Translations under genes and position numbers: made by a program
Shown here: one piece after another, positions 43,593-52,785 of the stretch
Position numbering within the stretch: position 1 is the first letter of the stretch
Layout: every line of letters begins with the position of its first letter
The notes under the pieces: model-generated
The model's input: only the letters and a program-made list of their open reading frames with translations
Databases searched by the model: none
What the model was told of the DNA's origin: nothing
Source of the DNA: Bdellovibrionota bacterium
GTDB taxonomy: Bacteria; Bdellovibrionota_G; JALEGL01; DATDPG01
Direction: 5' to 3'
DNA length: 53,426 bases
NCBI GenBank assembly: GCA_035292885.1
Contig: DATDPG010000085.1
Span: forward strand, 1 to 53,426

Positions 43593-45494
43593 TTACTGAA
43601 CGTCTTTATATTCGGCGTCGATGACGTCGCCCTTCTCACCCGATCCGTTCGTGGGACCCTTTTTGGGCTCTTGAGTCGGGCCGCCCGGCTGGCCGGCGGT
43701 GGTTTTGTACATGACCTCGGCAAGTTTATGGGAAGCCTGCGTGAGGTTGTCCAATTCCTTTTTCATGGCGTCGTACTGGTTCGTCTCCAGCGCCTTTTTA
43801 GCGGCCGCCACGGCATCCTCGATCGCCTTGAGCGAATCCGCAGGAACCTTTTCCTTGTTCTCCCGAAGCAGCTTTTCGGTGTTAAAGATCATCGAATCGA
43901 GATGGTTTCGCGTCTGAATCTCTTCATGACGTTTCTTGTCTTCGGCCGAATGAGATTCGGCGTCCCGGACCATCCGATCGACTTCATCTTTCGCAATTCC
44001 CGAGGAAGCGGTGATCGTGATCTTTTGTTCCTTCCCGGTCGCCCTGTCTTTGGCAGCGGCGTTCACGATTCCGTTCGCATCGATATCAAACGTCACCTCG
44101 ATCTGCGGAACGCCGCGCGGAGCCGCCGGGATCCCTTCCAGATGGAATCGGCCCAGCGTTCGGTTATAGGTCGCCATTTCGCGTTCGCCCTGAAGGACAT
44201 GAATCTCCACCGATGTCTGGTTATCGGCCGCCGTCGAAAACACTTCCGACTTGCGGACGGGGATCGTCGTGTTTCGTTCGATCAGGCGGGTCATGACACC
44301 GCCCAGCGTTTCGATTCCGAGAGAGAGCGGAGTCACGTCCAGCAGCAGAACGTCCTTCACGTCGCCGGCTAATACGCCGCCCTGAACCGCGGCGCCCACC
44401 GCCACGACCTCGTCGGGATTGACGGTCTTGGATCCTTCTTTCCCGAAGAGTTCCTTCACAAGCCGCTGTACGTAAGGAATTCGGATCGATCCGCCGACCA
44501 GAATGACCTCATCGATGTCAGCCGGCTTGACGCCCGCATCTTCCATGCATTGGAGGCACGGACCTTTGGAACGTTCCATGATCGATCCGGCCAATTTCTC
44601 GAACTGCGCCCGGGAGAGCCTTACGTTCATGTGCTTGGGTCCCGAGGCATCGGCCGTCAAGAACGGAAGATTGATTTCGGTTTCCATCACCGTCGAAAGC
44701 TCAATCTTGGCCTTTTCCGACGCTTCCTTGAGCCTCTGCACGACCATCTTGTCGCCCGAGACATCGATCCCCTGATCTTTCTTAAATTCGGCCACGAGCC
44801 AATTGATGATCACCTGGTCGATGTCGTCGCCGCCCAAATGGGTGTCGCCGTTTGTCGCTTTGACTTCCACGACCTTATCGCCGACCTCCAGAATCGAAAT
44901 ATCGAAGGTTCCTCCGCCGAAATCGTAAACGGCGATGAGCTGGTCTTTCTTCTTATCCATGCCGTAGGCCAGTGCCGCAGCCGTCGGTTCGTTGATGATT
45001 CGCTTCACTTCGAGTCCGGCGATCTTTCCCGCATCTTTGGTCGCCTGCCGTTGAGCGTCGTTGAAATATGCCGGGACCGTGATTACGGCGTCTTTCACCG
45101 GCTGGCCGAGATAATCCTCCGCCGCCTTCTTAAGTTTCATTAGAATCAGCGCCGAGATCTCGGGCGGGGCGAAACTCTTGCCTTGGATTTCCACGACGGC
45201 GTTGCCGCTGCCGTCCCGGGCGACTTTGTACGGGACCGTCTTCATTTCGCTTCCGACTTCCTCATAACGTCGTCCCATGAACCGTTTGATCGAAAAGACC
45301 GTATTTTCGGGGTTTGTGATCGCCTGCCGCTTAGCCACCTGCCCGACCGCGCGGGTTCCGTCTTTTAGAAACCCAACGACCGACGGCGTCGTACGGCCGC
45401 CCTCTTCGTTGGCGATGACCTTGGCCTCGCCCCCCTCCATCACGGCTACGACCGAGTTGGTGGTTCCTAAATCAATTCCGATAATTTTCGACAT
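43593..45494 (-). CDS. dnaK: Molecular chaperone DnaK (Hsp70)
   Basis: A 633-residue Hsp70. [18 protein letters not shown] opens the ATPase domain, [11 protein letters not shown] and [12 protein letters not shown] follow, and the substrate domain has [20 protein letters not shown]. The C-terminus ends in EYKDVQ, the usual acidic tail. Two positions are unusual: VGGSIRIP instead of VGGSTRxP, and SKGPC in place of the TLxPC-like region. No dnaJ or grpE is adjacent. The ATG start is preceded by GGGAG. Confidence 0.96.
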   Translation of the reverse strand: MSKIIGIDLGTTNSVVAVMEGGEAKVIANEEGGRTTPSVVGFLKDGTRAVGQVAKRQAITNPENTVFSIKRFMGRRYEEVGSEMKTVPYKVARDGSGNAVVEIQGKSFAPPEISALILMKLKKAAEDYLGQPVKDAVITVPAYFNDAQRQATKDAGKIAGLEVKRIINEPTAAALAYGMDKKKDQLIAVYDFGGGTFDISILEVGDKVVEVKATNGDTHLGGDDIDQVIINWLVAEFKKDQGIDVSGDKMVVQRLKEASEKAKIELSTVMETEINLPFLTADASGPKHMNVRLSRAQFEKLAGSIMERSKGPCLQCMEDAGVKPADIDEVILVGGSIRIPYVQRLVKELFGKEGSKTVNPDEVVAVGAAVQGGVLAGDVKDVLLLDVTPLSLGIETLGGVMTRLIERNTTIPVRKSEVFSTAADNQTSVEIHVLQGEREMATYNRTLGRFHLEGIPAAPRGVPQIEVTFDIDANGIVNAAAKDRATGKEQKITITASSGIAKDEVDRMVRDAESHSAEDKKRHEEIQTRNHLDSMIFNTEKLLRENKEKVPADSLKAIEDAVAAAKKALETNQYDAMKKELDNLTQASHKLAEVMYKTTAGQPGGPTQEPKKGPTNGSGEKGDVIDAEYKDVQ

Positions 45495-45536
45495 GCGTGC
45501 TCCCTTTATGTGAATTTCTCAGTGACAACGCTTGCT

Positions 45537-45564
45537 TACATAAGCACCAAACGATTCATGTCAA
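45537..45564 (-). promoter_or_regulatory. Candidate dnaK promoter with a palindrome over the -10
   Basis: On the minus strand a perfect TTGACA (45559-45564) is separated by 16 bases from TATGTA (45537-45542). On the plus strand GCTTACATAAGC forms a 5-base inverted repeat around a 2-base centre and covers the -10, which would fit an operator. No CIRCE element is present. Confidence 0.4.
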
Positions 45565-45606
45565 GAGCGGGCGGAAAAGAGATCGGTCGACAACTTATTG
45601 AACCTA

Positions 45607-45634
45607 TTGAGTTTTCTCCCGCCCCTCCTACAAT
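45607..45634 (+). promoter_or_regulatory. Candidate promoter of the HEAT/HD-GYP operon
   Basis: TTGAGT (45607-45612), a 16-base spacer and TACAAT (45629-45634) lie just before the GTG at 45644. Transcription would start within about 3 bases of the start codon, implying a leaderless or almost leaderless message. Confidence 0.45.
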
Positions 45635-45643
45635 GGGTTTGGC

Positions 45644-47383
45644 GTGGCCAAACCACAGGAAGAACCCGAACTCCAGGTGCAAATCGATGCCGTCTCGGAC
45701 ATCCTGCAGACTTTTGAGAAAGTCTTGCGCGCCTACCGGATGTACGCCGCCGACCATGTCACGGTCGACCAGTTTGAAACGAAGGCTTTTGAAAAGATCT
45801 CCGCTTTTTTGCAAAACGATTCCGAGTTAACGCTCGTCGTTAAGCCGTATGAATTCCACTTCGGTGAAAAACCGGTCTACCACAATACGAACAAGCAGGA
45901 GAATTTCTCGTTCAAGTTTCATCAGGACGGCATTCGGCAACTGAGCTTTATTCAGGGGATTACGAAGGAAGAACTGAAAGCGTTTTTTCAGATTCTTCGC
46001 ACGGACTACGAGTCGTACGAGTTCTGTGACGAGGATACCGTCACGCTCCTTTGGAAAAACGCGTTCGAACATATTTCTTACGTCGTGGTTGAAACGTTCG
46101 CCGAAGCGGGACAAGAGGCGCAGGACCTCGAAACGACGCTTGCCCAGATGGCCAAAGATGCCTTGCGGGATGAGTCCCAAGCCTCCATCTCCTCCCTGCT
46201 TTCCGGGGCGGTTCCCACCGCTCGCCGACGTTTGAAACGCGCGGACGCCGAAGAAATCATGAATCTCCCCGATCTCGATGTTGCCCGCGTGTCCCAGGAG
46301 GGCATGGATCAGGCTCGCTCCCAAGTCGGCGGCGACGACGATGTCATCGTTCAGCGAATGATTCTCGTTCTGTTGCGTGTTTTGATTACCGAAGAACGCG
46401 AGAAAGAATTCCGGGCGATTTCAACCGTGGTCCGGCGGATGATCGAGTCGATGAGTCGGCTGGGCAATTTCGGATTAGCGGCGAAGATCTACACCAAACT
46501 CAAAGAACTGGCCGATTCCTCTCGGAATCCATCCGCTGCCAATACGGCCCTCATGAAATCGTTCTACGACGAAATGAACGATCGTTCGGTGATCGAGCCC
46601 GCGACCAAAGCCGCCTCGGGCCATGAATTTTCAAAATTCGACGATTTTGGACAGTTTGTCGCCGCCCTCTCCGTCAAATCAGCGCCGGTCATTTTTGAGC
46701 TTTTCAAATCCACGGACAAACCGGACTTCCGATCGAAGCTCGTCGTTCCGCTGGCCTCCATTGGAACCGAGCACGCCGATCTTTTCGCTTCGACTTTTCA
46801 AACTCCAAATTCAAATCTCGCCCTTGCCACGCTCGACCTACTCTCTTCGATCGGTCTTTCCAAGACGGCCCCTCAAATCAAACGAGCGTTTCACCACAAA
46901 GATCCCCACGTACGCTCCAAGTCACTCGATATCCTGGCGCAAGAGGGAGCGGAGCATGCGAAAGGTCTCTGTTTAAACGCTCTGAAAGACGCTCATGCTA
47001 TCGTCCGCATGAAAGCTCTCAAACTTCTCGTGGATACGGGCGACAAGAAGCTTGCAAAACCGATTTTTGAACTGACCCGCGGCGCGGAATTTGATGCACG
47101 CGATCTCGAGGAGAAAAAACAGGTTTACACCGGACTGGGCCGCCTGGGCGGCGCCGCGCTTTTGCCCATCTTCCGGGACGAACTGAAGGGGGGTATGTTG
47201 GACCGAACCGAGAAAGCGATTGAACGACGGATCGCCGCCGCTTGGGGTTTACTCACCGTGGGCGGCGATGTGGCCCGAGCGACCGTGGTGAAAGAGAAAG
47301 ATCGAAAGTTGGTGCCCAATCAACTTAAAGCAGCATGCGAACAAGCGCTGCTTAAGTGGCCGAAAGAAAAGGCCCATGCCTGA
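45644..47383 (+). CDS. HEAT-repeat-like protein
   Basis: A 579-residue soluble protein with no signal peptide. The N-terminal ~180 residues are mixed; the C-terminal half has helical repeats typical of HEAT/PBS lyase folds (VPLASIGTEHADLF, HHKDPHVRSKSLDILAQEG, MKALKLLVDTGDKKLAK). Such proteins act as scaffolds. It starts at GTG, just after a promoter, and its end overlaps the HD-GYP-like gene by 8 bases, so the two probably form a complex or signalling pair. The function is unknown. Confidence 0.72.
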   Translation: MAKPQEEPELQVQIDAVSDILQTFEKVLRAYRMYAADHVTVDQFETKAFEKISAFLQNDSELTLVVKPYEFHFGEKPVYHNTNKQENFSFKFHQDGIRQLSFIQGITKEELKAFFQILRTDYESYEFCDEDTVTLLWKNAFEHISYVVVETFAEAGQEAQDLETTLAQMAKDALRDESQASISSLLSGAVPTARRRLKRADAEEIMNLPDLDVARVSQEGMDQARSQVGGDDDVIVQRMILVLLRVLITEEREKEFRAISTVVRRMIESMSRLGNFGLAAKIYTKLKELADSSRNPSAANTALMKSFYDEMNDRSVIEPATKAASGHEFSKFDDFGQFVAALSVKSAPVIFELFKSTDKPDFRSKLVVPLASIGTEHADLFASTFQTPNSNLALATLDLLSSIGLSKTAPQIKRAFHHKDPHVRSKSLDILAQEGAEHAKGLCLNALKDAHAIVRMKALKLLVDTGDKKLAKPIFELTRGAEFDARDLEEKKQVYTGLGRLGGAALLPIFRDELKGGMLDRTEKAIERRIAAAWGLLTVGGDVARATVVKEKDRKLVPNQLKAACEQALLKWPKEKAHA

Positions 47384-48839
47384 CGACAAGGAACACCAGT
47401 CGCTTCTCCAGGAAGTTTACGAGGCCGGGCGGGAAGAAGATGGAGAAAACCAGCTCCAGCGCATCGGTAAAGAGCTGGTGGACCGTCTCTTCATGCTTTA
47501 TCGAACCGGCCGCGTCCATGACATACAAAACGAAGCGACCAACCAGGCGATTCAGAATCTGCAGAAAGTCCTCGATGAACTTTCGACGTTCGGTGAAAGC
47601 GTTTCGATTACGGCCGTCGGCGAGGGGTTTTATCTCAACAAAGTTCTTCTTAAAGTGGAATTCAGCGGCTTTGAAAACTTCCGTTTCCTCTCTCAGCTGC
47701 TGCGCCAGTTCAAGATCGCGGGCTTCACGTTCACGGGCGCACCGGCCACGGAAGAGCTTCGCTCCTTCTTAAGCGCGCTCCTAAAAAGCGGTCCGGACGA
47801 AAACTCCAAGGAATGGATCGGCCACACCTCGTATACCGCCATTCGAATCATACCGGCCGGACAGATGTCCGAGGTTGAAGCCCGGAACATCACGGCCGAA
47901 ATGCTGTCCGATCCAAGCTATCTCCTTCGCCTCTATTTGAAGACCGTGATCTTCCTTCAGGAGTTCATTAAATTGGCGGAGGCGGGCGAACTCACGTCGC
48001 TCAGCCGCCTGCAACGAACGATCCACGAATTTATCGACGCGATGGGAGAGGATCGGCGGACGCTTCTGGCGCTGACCAATATTCACACCTCAGAAAGCCA
48101 GCTCGCCTATCATTCGGTCAACGTCATGCTTTTTTCGCTCTTGATGGGCCGCGAGCTGGGCATGAGCAAGCGGCACCTCTCCGACCTTGGAATGGCGGCG
48201 ATGTTGCACGATATCGGCAAAATTCAGATCCCCGCCGAGATTCTTGAAAAGCGGCTTCAGCTCGGCCCGAATGATTGGAAGGAACTTCAAAAGAGCAACA
48301 CGTACTCCCTTCTTCAACTCATCCGGTTGAAGGGTTTTAATGAATCCGCTCTCCGAAGAATGTTGGTTGCCTATGAGCACACGCTCAGTCTTCAAGAGGG
48401 CAAGGGACGGCGGCCGATCCTCTTCTCCCGAATTGTCGCGATCGGACACTGTTACGACGCCATGATAACGCCTCACAGTTACCGCGATGCACTCTTGCCA
48501 AACGAGGCGTTGAAACTGATGACCAAAGAAGAAGAAAAAAAGTTCGACGGCGTCCTCCTGCATCTATTCACGAAGTTGATGACGCTTTATCCGCCCGGCT
48601 CGCTCGTCCTTCTCAATACGAAGGACATGGCTCTGGTGATCGACGGCCCGGAATCACGGAGCGATCCGGCCAAGCCGCGAGTTAAGTTTCTATACGGTCC
48701 GGAGGGAAACCGTCTGCCGCCGAAAGAAATCGATCTCTCCAGCGACCGTTCCGGCAGATCGATCGTCAAATCACTGGATCCGTCGAAATACCGCATCAAT
48801 CCGCTGGCGCATCTCTTCGCCGAAGTTCAAGTAGCTTAG
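47376..48839 (+). CDS. HD-GYP-like metal-dependent phosphohydrolase, degenerate
   Basis: A 487-residue protein. The C-terminal HD domain has YHSVNV (H246) and LHDIGK (H278, D279), which keep the metal ligands of HD-GYP phosphodiesterases. The usual HHExxDGxGYP is replaced by AYEHTLSLQEGKGRRP, and the later DxYDA reads GHCYDAM. The N-terminal ~200 residues are a separate domain shared in style with its partner. It may degrade c-di-GMP poorly, act on another nucleotide, or only bind. It is coupled to the HEAT protein. Confidence 0.75.
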   Translation: MPDDKEHQSLLQEVYEAGREEDGENQLQRIGKELVDRLFMLYRTGRVHDIQNEATNQAIQNLQKVLDELSTFGESVSITAVGEGFYLNKVLLKVEFSGFENFRFLSQLLRQFKIAGFTFTGAPATEELRSFLSALLKSGPDENSKEWIGHTSYTAIRIIPAGQMSEVEARNITAEMLSDPSYLLRLYLKTVIFLQEFIKLAEAGELTSLSRLQRTIHEFIDAMGEDRRTLLALTNIHTSESQLAYHSVNVMLFSLLMGRELGMSKRHLSDLGMAAMLHDIGKIQIPAEILEKRLQLGPNDWKELQKSNTYSLLQLIRLKGFNESALRRMLVAYEHTLSLQEGKGRRPILFSRIVAIGHCYDAMITPHSYRDALLPNEALKLMTKEEEKKFDGVLLHLFTKLMTLYPPGSLVLLNTKDMALVIDGPESRSDPAKPRVKFLYGPEGNRLPPKEIDLSSDRSGRSIVKSLDPSKYRINPLAHLFAEVQVA

Positions 48840-50104
48840 CTTCGAAACCGGCGAACGCTTCGCTTGACTACAGCCGTATAAAACAGAGCGGCCGAGACAA
48901 TCAGCAGCGGGTAGAAAAGGACACCCGATGCGAAGGGGACCATTAAAGCGCAAACGGCTGTCGAGAAATACGCCGCGGTTACGGCCAACGGCCGGCCTCG
49001 CAAGAGTCTGGCCACCGATAGACAACCCAGCGTGTATAGAAAGAGAAAGGCGACATTTGGAATCAAAAAGAACAGTCGCATCGGCACATGAAAGAATCTT
49101 TGAATTAGAAGAGCCGCGCTGATTAAGAAAAAAAGAAAGAGAACGCTGTTTTTCGGCGTTGCCGTACGGGCATCCAGGTGACCCAACCCCTTCGGCAGGT
49201 CGCCATCGCGAGCCATGGCGTAGCCGAGGCGTGAAACGCCCGCCGTATAGGCATTCATCGTCCCCAGGCAAATCACGGCGGCGATCACACCCGTGAGAAT
49301 TCGCCCCGGCCTGCCGGCGAAACTCCCGGCGAGCGCCACCAAGGGTGCGCTCGCGCCGCCTTCGTTCGAAAACACACCCACGCCGATGAGAACAAAGGCC
49401 ACCGCCATATAGAAAAAACCGACGATGACGCCGGCCGTGACCGCTGAACGAAGCATGTCGCGCCGCGGATCTCGAAATTCCTCGGCGAGATGAGCGATGG
49501 CCTCCCATCCCAAGAACGACCAAAAGATCAATACGGCGGACCTCCCAATACCGATAATTCCAAACGGAGCAAACGGACTAAAGTGATCTAGTCTTACGGA
49601 CGGCAGGCCGACGATCACAAAAATCGAGAGAACAAGGACTAGGAGCCCGCTGAGCGCAAGTTGAACGTTGGCACTCACGCGAATCCCTAAATAATTGGCG
49701 ACCGTGACCGCCATCCAACTTACCCAAGCAATCCAGAACGAGTACTCGCCCGGCAGGGGAAACGCTGCCACCAGATGGTCCGCCAATATGTGTGCCGCCG
49801 CGACGGCTCCCGCGGGAACGGAAAAGAAAATGAGCCAGCGGCTGAGCATGCCAGCCGTCCGCCCAAATACACGCTCGATCATCGTTTGGATCCCGCCCGC
49901 GTCGGGGAACTCGGCTCCCGCAGTCGCAAATGTCCAGGCCAGAGCAAGACCCAGGATTCCCAAAATCGCCCAGGCAATCAGCGACGCCGGTCCTCCTTCG
50001 CGCCAGGCGAGGAGGGGGATGACCAAAATTCCGGTTCCAAGAACAGCCGCCAGGTAGAGAGCTAGTCCTTGAGCGAAGCCCAGATTTTTTCGGAGGGCCG
50101 ACAA
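48836..50104 (-). CDS. APC family amino acid permease
   Basis: A 422-residue membrane protein with about 12 hydrophobic segments. The N-terminus has VLGTGILVIPLLAWREGGP, the substrate-binding helix of APC transporters, and YLGIRVSANVQL and FWSFLGWEAIAHLAEEFRDP, which are also typical. It imports or exchanges amino acids or amines; the specificity is unknown. The start is TTG at 50104. Its stop overlaps the HD-GYP gene by 4 bases. Confidence 0.85.
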   Translation of the reverse strand: MSALRKNLGFAQGLALYLAAVLGTGILVIPLLAWREGGPASLIAWAILGILGLALAWTFATAGAEFPDAGGIQTMIERVFGRTAGMLSRWLIFFSVPAGAVAAAHILADHLVAAFPLPGEYSFWIAWVSWMAVTVANYLGIRVSANVQLALSGLLVLVLSIFVIVGLPSVRLDHFSPFAPFGIIGIGRSAVLIFWSFLGWEAIAHLAEEFRDPRRDMLRSAVTAGVIVGFFYMAVAFVLIGVGVFSNEGGASAPLVALAGSFAGRPGRILTGVIAAVICLGTMNAYTAGVSRLGYAMARDGDLPKGLGHLDARTATPKNSVLFLFFLISAALLIQRFFHVPMRLFFLIPNVAFLFLYTLGCLSVARLLRGRPLAVTAAYFSTAVCALMVPFASGVLFYPLLIVSAALFYTAVVKRSVRRFRS

Positions 50105-50167
50105 AGTTGAATTCGTTTACAGAGCGAGACGAGGGCCGTCCAGAATTAAAGAACGAATAAAGCGATA

Positions 50168-50728
50168 TCAGGAAACAGCGGCGCGCGCCGACGCATGAGC
50201 GGCGGCTTCAAATCCCTGATCAAACAGCTGAAGATTAATCGCGAGCAAATCTTTCTTACCGCCCAGTTTGTGCTCCACGGCTTCGCGTATCAGCTTCGGT
50301 TCGATAGCACCGTTGCGAGCCGCGAACGCTCCCAAGATCGGCATGTTGGCCGCCTTGGCGTTCCCCGCCTTCACCGCCAGATCGTTCGCCGGAATGTACA
50401 CTTGATCGATGTCGGCTCGGTCGCTTCGAATGTCGATCAAACTGGAATTCACGATAAGCAGGCCGTTCGGTTTGATATGGGGGACGAATTTGTCAAAAGA
50501 CGGCCGGTTCATTACAGCGACGCAGCTCGGCTGACTGATGATCGGACTTCCGATCGGGTGATCGGCGATTACGACGGAACAATAAGCGGTTCCGCCGCGC
50601 ATTTCAGGGCCGTAAGACGGGAGCCAGATCACATGTTTTCCGTCTTCCATGCCGGCCAGAGCGAGAATTTGTCCGATCGCCAGAACTCCCTGTCCTCCGA
50701 ATCCGGCGAACGTGACTTCAATTTGCAT
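50168..50728 (-). CDS. 2-oxoacid:ferredoxin oxidoreductase, gamma subunit
   Basis: A 186-residue catalytic gamma subunit with FAGFGGQGVLAIGQILA at the start, and PSYGPEMRGGTAYCSVVI and MNRPSFDKF, conserved in KorC/PorC-type proteins. It completes the delta-alpha-beta-gamma oxidoreductase that joins oxidative decarboxylation of a 2-oxoacid to ferredoxin reduction. It overlaps the beta subunit gene by 11 bases and is the last of the operon. Confidence 0.9.
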   Translation of the reverse strand: MQIEVTFAGFGGQGVLAIGQILALAGMEDGKHVIWLPSYGPEMRGGTAYCSVVIADHPIGSPIISQPSCVAVMNRPSFDKFVPHIKPNGLLIVNSSLIDIRSDRADIDQVYIPANDLAVKAGNAKAANMPILGAFAARNGAIEPKLIREAVEHKLGGKKDLLAINLQLFDQGFEAAAHASARAAVS

Positions 50729-51485
50729 GGGGAGGTTCCTTGAGTTCGCCCAACGGGTAGACGGGAATCATTTTGTCGCGCACCCAATGCCCCGCTTCCG
50801 CCGGCGTCATCCCCCAATTCGTGGGACAGGTGGACAACACCTCGACGAAACTGAAACAGACATTGTCCACTTGATATTGAAAGGCCCGTTTGATCGCCTT
50901 CTTCGCTCGGATGATGTGCGCCGGATCGTGAGCCGACACACGGCAGATATACGCGGGAGTCAAAAGCGTCGAGAGAAGTTCGGCGACCCTCAATGGATAT
51001 CCACTCTTTTGGACGTCTCGTCCCATTTGGGTCGTGGTCGTCTTCTGTCCCGGAAGCGTTGTGGGAGCCATCTGTCCGCCGGTCATGCCGTACACGGCGT
51101 TGTTGACGAAGATCGTCGTGAATTTTTCCCCTCGATTCGCCGCGTGCAGGATTTCGTTGGTCCCGATCGACGCCAAATCCCCGTCTCCCTGATACGTGAA
51201 GACAAACAGATCCGGCCTCACTCGTTTGAGCCCGGTGGCCAGCGCTGGCGCGCGTCCGTGGGGAGCTTCAAGAAAATCGGTATTGATGTAGTTGTACATC
51301 AGTACCGAGCAGCCGACGGGGGCTACGCCGACGGTCCGCTCCCGGACTCCCAATTCATCCAAACATTCGGCGACGAGGCGGTGGATCGTGCCGTGGGTGC
51401 ATCCGGGGCAATAATGCGTCGGAACGTCATACATACTCAATGGACGAGTGAAGATCAGCGATTCGGACGAGGGCTTCTCGCTCAT
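50718..51485 (-). CDS. 2-oxoacid:ferredoxin oxidoreductase, beta subunit (TPP-binding)
   Basis: A 255-residue thiamine-diphosphate-binding subunit. HYCPGCTHGTIHRL is the N-terminal motif, and YQGDGDLASIG followed by FVNNAVYGMTGGQ forms the GDGx(n)NN cofactor site. It pairs with the alpha subunit in oxidative decarboxylation. The gene begins with an ATGA overlap with the alpha gene. Confidence 0.92.
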   Translation of the reverse strand: MSEKPSSESLIFTRPLSMYDVPTHYCPGCTHGTIHRLVAECLDELGVRERTVGVAPVGCSVLMYNYINTDFLEAPHGRAPALATGLKRVRPDLFVFTYQGDGDLASIGTNEILHAANRGEKFTTIFVNNAVYGMTGGQMAPTTLPGQKTTTTQMGRDVQKSGYPLRVAELLSTLLTPAYICRVSAHDPAHIIRAKKAIKRAFQYQVDNVCFSFVEVLSTCPTNWGMTPAEAGHWVRDKMIPVYPLGELKEPPHAN

Positions 51486-52564
51486 GGCCGTTTCCTTTCC
51501 GAAGTCTTCAGCCGATCACGAATTTGCCTCTTGACCTCTTCCGGCGTGGGAACGATTCCACCGCAGCGACCGAAAAAGTCGACCGGTTTTCTTCCCAAAA
51601 CAGCCCGATGAACGTCTTCCACCATCTGGCCCATACTCATTTCCACCGTCAAAAAACATTTAACAGAAGGTCGCGCCGCCCAATTCCCGATCTGAGCTAA
51701 AGGAAACGGAAAGAGGGTGATCGGACGGAAGAGTCCGGCCCGCACTCCTTCTTCTTTCAAATCATCCACGGCCGTTTTGCAAATCCGAGCCATCGTGCCA
51801 TAGGCAACAACCACAAGCTCCGTCCGATCGTCGAGAACGTATTCTTCGTAACGGATTTCTTCTTTTTCCATCCGCGCGTATTTGTCGGCCAATTTCTGGT
51901 TATTTTTCTCCAGCAAGTTCGGATCGAGGTACAAACTTTTGATGATCCGTGAACTGCGAGCTTTCGCTCCGTCGGTAATCCACTCTTTGGCCGCCGGCAC
52001 ACCCTCTTCCGCGGTTTCGGGGAACTCCACCGGTTCCATCATCTGGCCGATCATTCCATCCGCCAAGATCATCACCGGGCAGCGATATTTTTGAGCGATA
52101 CGGAATGCGAGCTGCACGAGATCGACGGCTTCTTGAATGGAAGCGGGCGCGAACACGGGGAGACGATAGTCGCCATGCCCTCCCCCTTTCGTGCTTTGAA
52201 AATAATCGGATTGAGCCGGAAGAATTCCGCCCAGCCCCGGGCCGCCCCGGACGATATTGACGATCACTCCGGGAAGATGTGCGCCGGCCATATAACTGAT
52301 CGCCTCTTGCATCAGGCTGATACCGGGACTCGAGGAGGTCGTAAAAACCGGCAGGCCGCTCGCCGCGGCTCCGAAAAGCATGTTGCTTGCGGCGATTTCG
52401 CTTTCCGCCTGCACGAAGACACCGTCGACCTCGGGAAGGCGTTTGGAAAGATATTCCGCCACTTCGTTTTGCGGAGTGATGGGATAACCGAAATAATATT
52501 TCGCGCCGACCCTCACGGCCGCTTCGGCGATCGCTTCATTCCCTTTCATCAGCTGGCGGCTCAT
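51482..52564 (-). CDS. vorB: 2-oxoacid:ferredoxin oxidoreductase, alpha subunit (VorB-type)
   Basis: A 360-residue alpha subunit. QLMKGNEAIAEAAVRVG at the start, FGYPITPQNEVAEYL, and VRGGPGLGGILPAQSDYF match subunits annotated VorB, a branched-chain or broad 2-oxoacid type. Substrate (2-oxoglutarate or 2-oxoisovalerate) cannot be fixed from sequence alone. The ATG at 52564 overlaps the ferredoxin stop (ATGA) and has a GGGGGGAT upstream; a longer frame to 52645 overlaps the ferredoxin gene. Confidence 0.9.
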   Translation of the reverse strand: MSRQLMKGNEAIAEAAVRVGAKYYFGYPITPQNEVAEYLSKRLPEVDGVFVQAESEIAASNMLFGAAASGLPVFTTSSSPGISLMQEAISYMAGAHLPGVIVNIVRGGPGLGGILPAQSDYFQSTKGGGHGDYRLPVFAPASIQEAVDLVQLAFRIAQKYRCPVMILADGMIGQMMEPVEFPETAEEGVPAAKEWITDGAKARSSRIIKSLYLDPNLLEKNNQKLADKYARMEKEEIRYEEYVLDDRTELVVVAYGTMARICKTAVDDLKEEGVRAGLFRPITLFPFPLAQIGNWAARPSVKCFLTVEMSMGQMVEDVHRAVLGRKPVDFFGRCGGIVPTPEEVKRQIRDRLKTSERKRP

Positions 52565-52785
52565 TTCGGATCCCCCCTCTTTCTTCCATAGACGTCGATG
52601 CCGACGTCGGGACACGCTACGGCGCACAACTTGCAGCCCGTGCACTCCGATTCGTTCACCACATCGGCGTAAAAATAGCCCTGTTGATTAATCTTCCTCG
52701 ACATTTGAATCACATGCTTGGGACACGCATCCACGCAAAGACCGCATCCTTTGCATCTCTCATGGCGAATTTGAGGGTGGGGCAT
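52561..52785 (-). CDS. 2-oxoacid:ferredoxin oxidoreductase, ferredoxin (delta) subunit
   Basis: A 74-residue ferredoxin with two [4Fe-4S] motifs: CKGCGLCVDACP and CTGCKLCAVACP. It carries electrons from the catalytic subunits. The ATG at 52785 shares a base with the stop of the upstream ATPase (TAATG). A longer open frame exists but gives no ferredoxin sequence before this start. Confidence 0.92.
   Translation of the reverse strand: MPHPQIRHERCKGCGLCVDACPKHVIQMSRKINQQGYFYADVVNESECTGCKLCAVACPDVGIDVYGRKRGDPK

Noticed and set aside
43671-44372. Long plus-strand reading frame antisense to dnaK
   Set aside because: It is wholly opposite a strongly conserved gene; its residues are repetitive in composition with no motif. 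It mirrors dnaK codon use.
45495-45643. CIRCE operator for dnaK
   Set aside because: The TTAGCACTC/GAGTGCTAA inverted repeat is not present; only a short unrelated palindrome is seen.
48771-49523. 250-codon minus-strand frame, Arg-rich
   Set aside because: It overlaps the APC permease in a shifted frame; composition is that of a shadow frame.
50649-51611. 320-codon plus-strand frame
   Set aside because: It is antisense to the oxidoreductase beta, gamma and alpha subunits and shows no motif.
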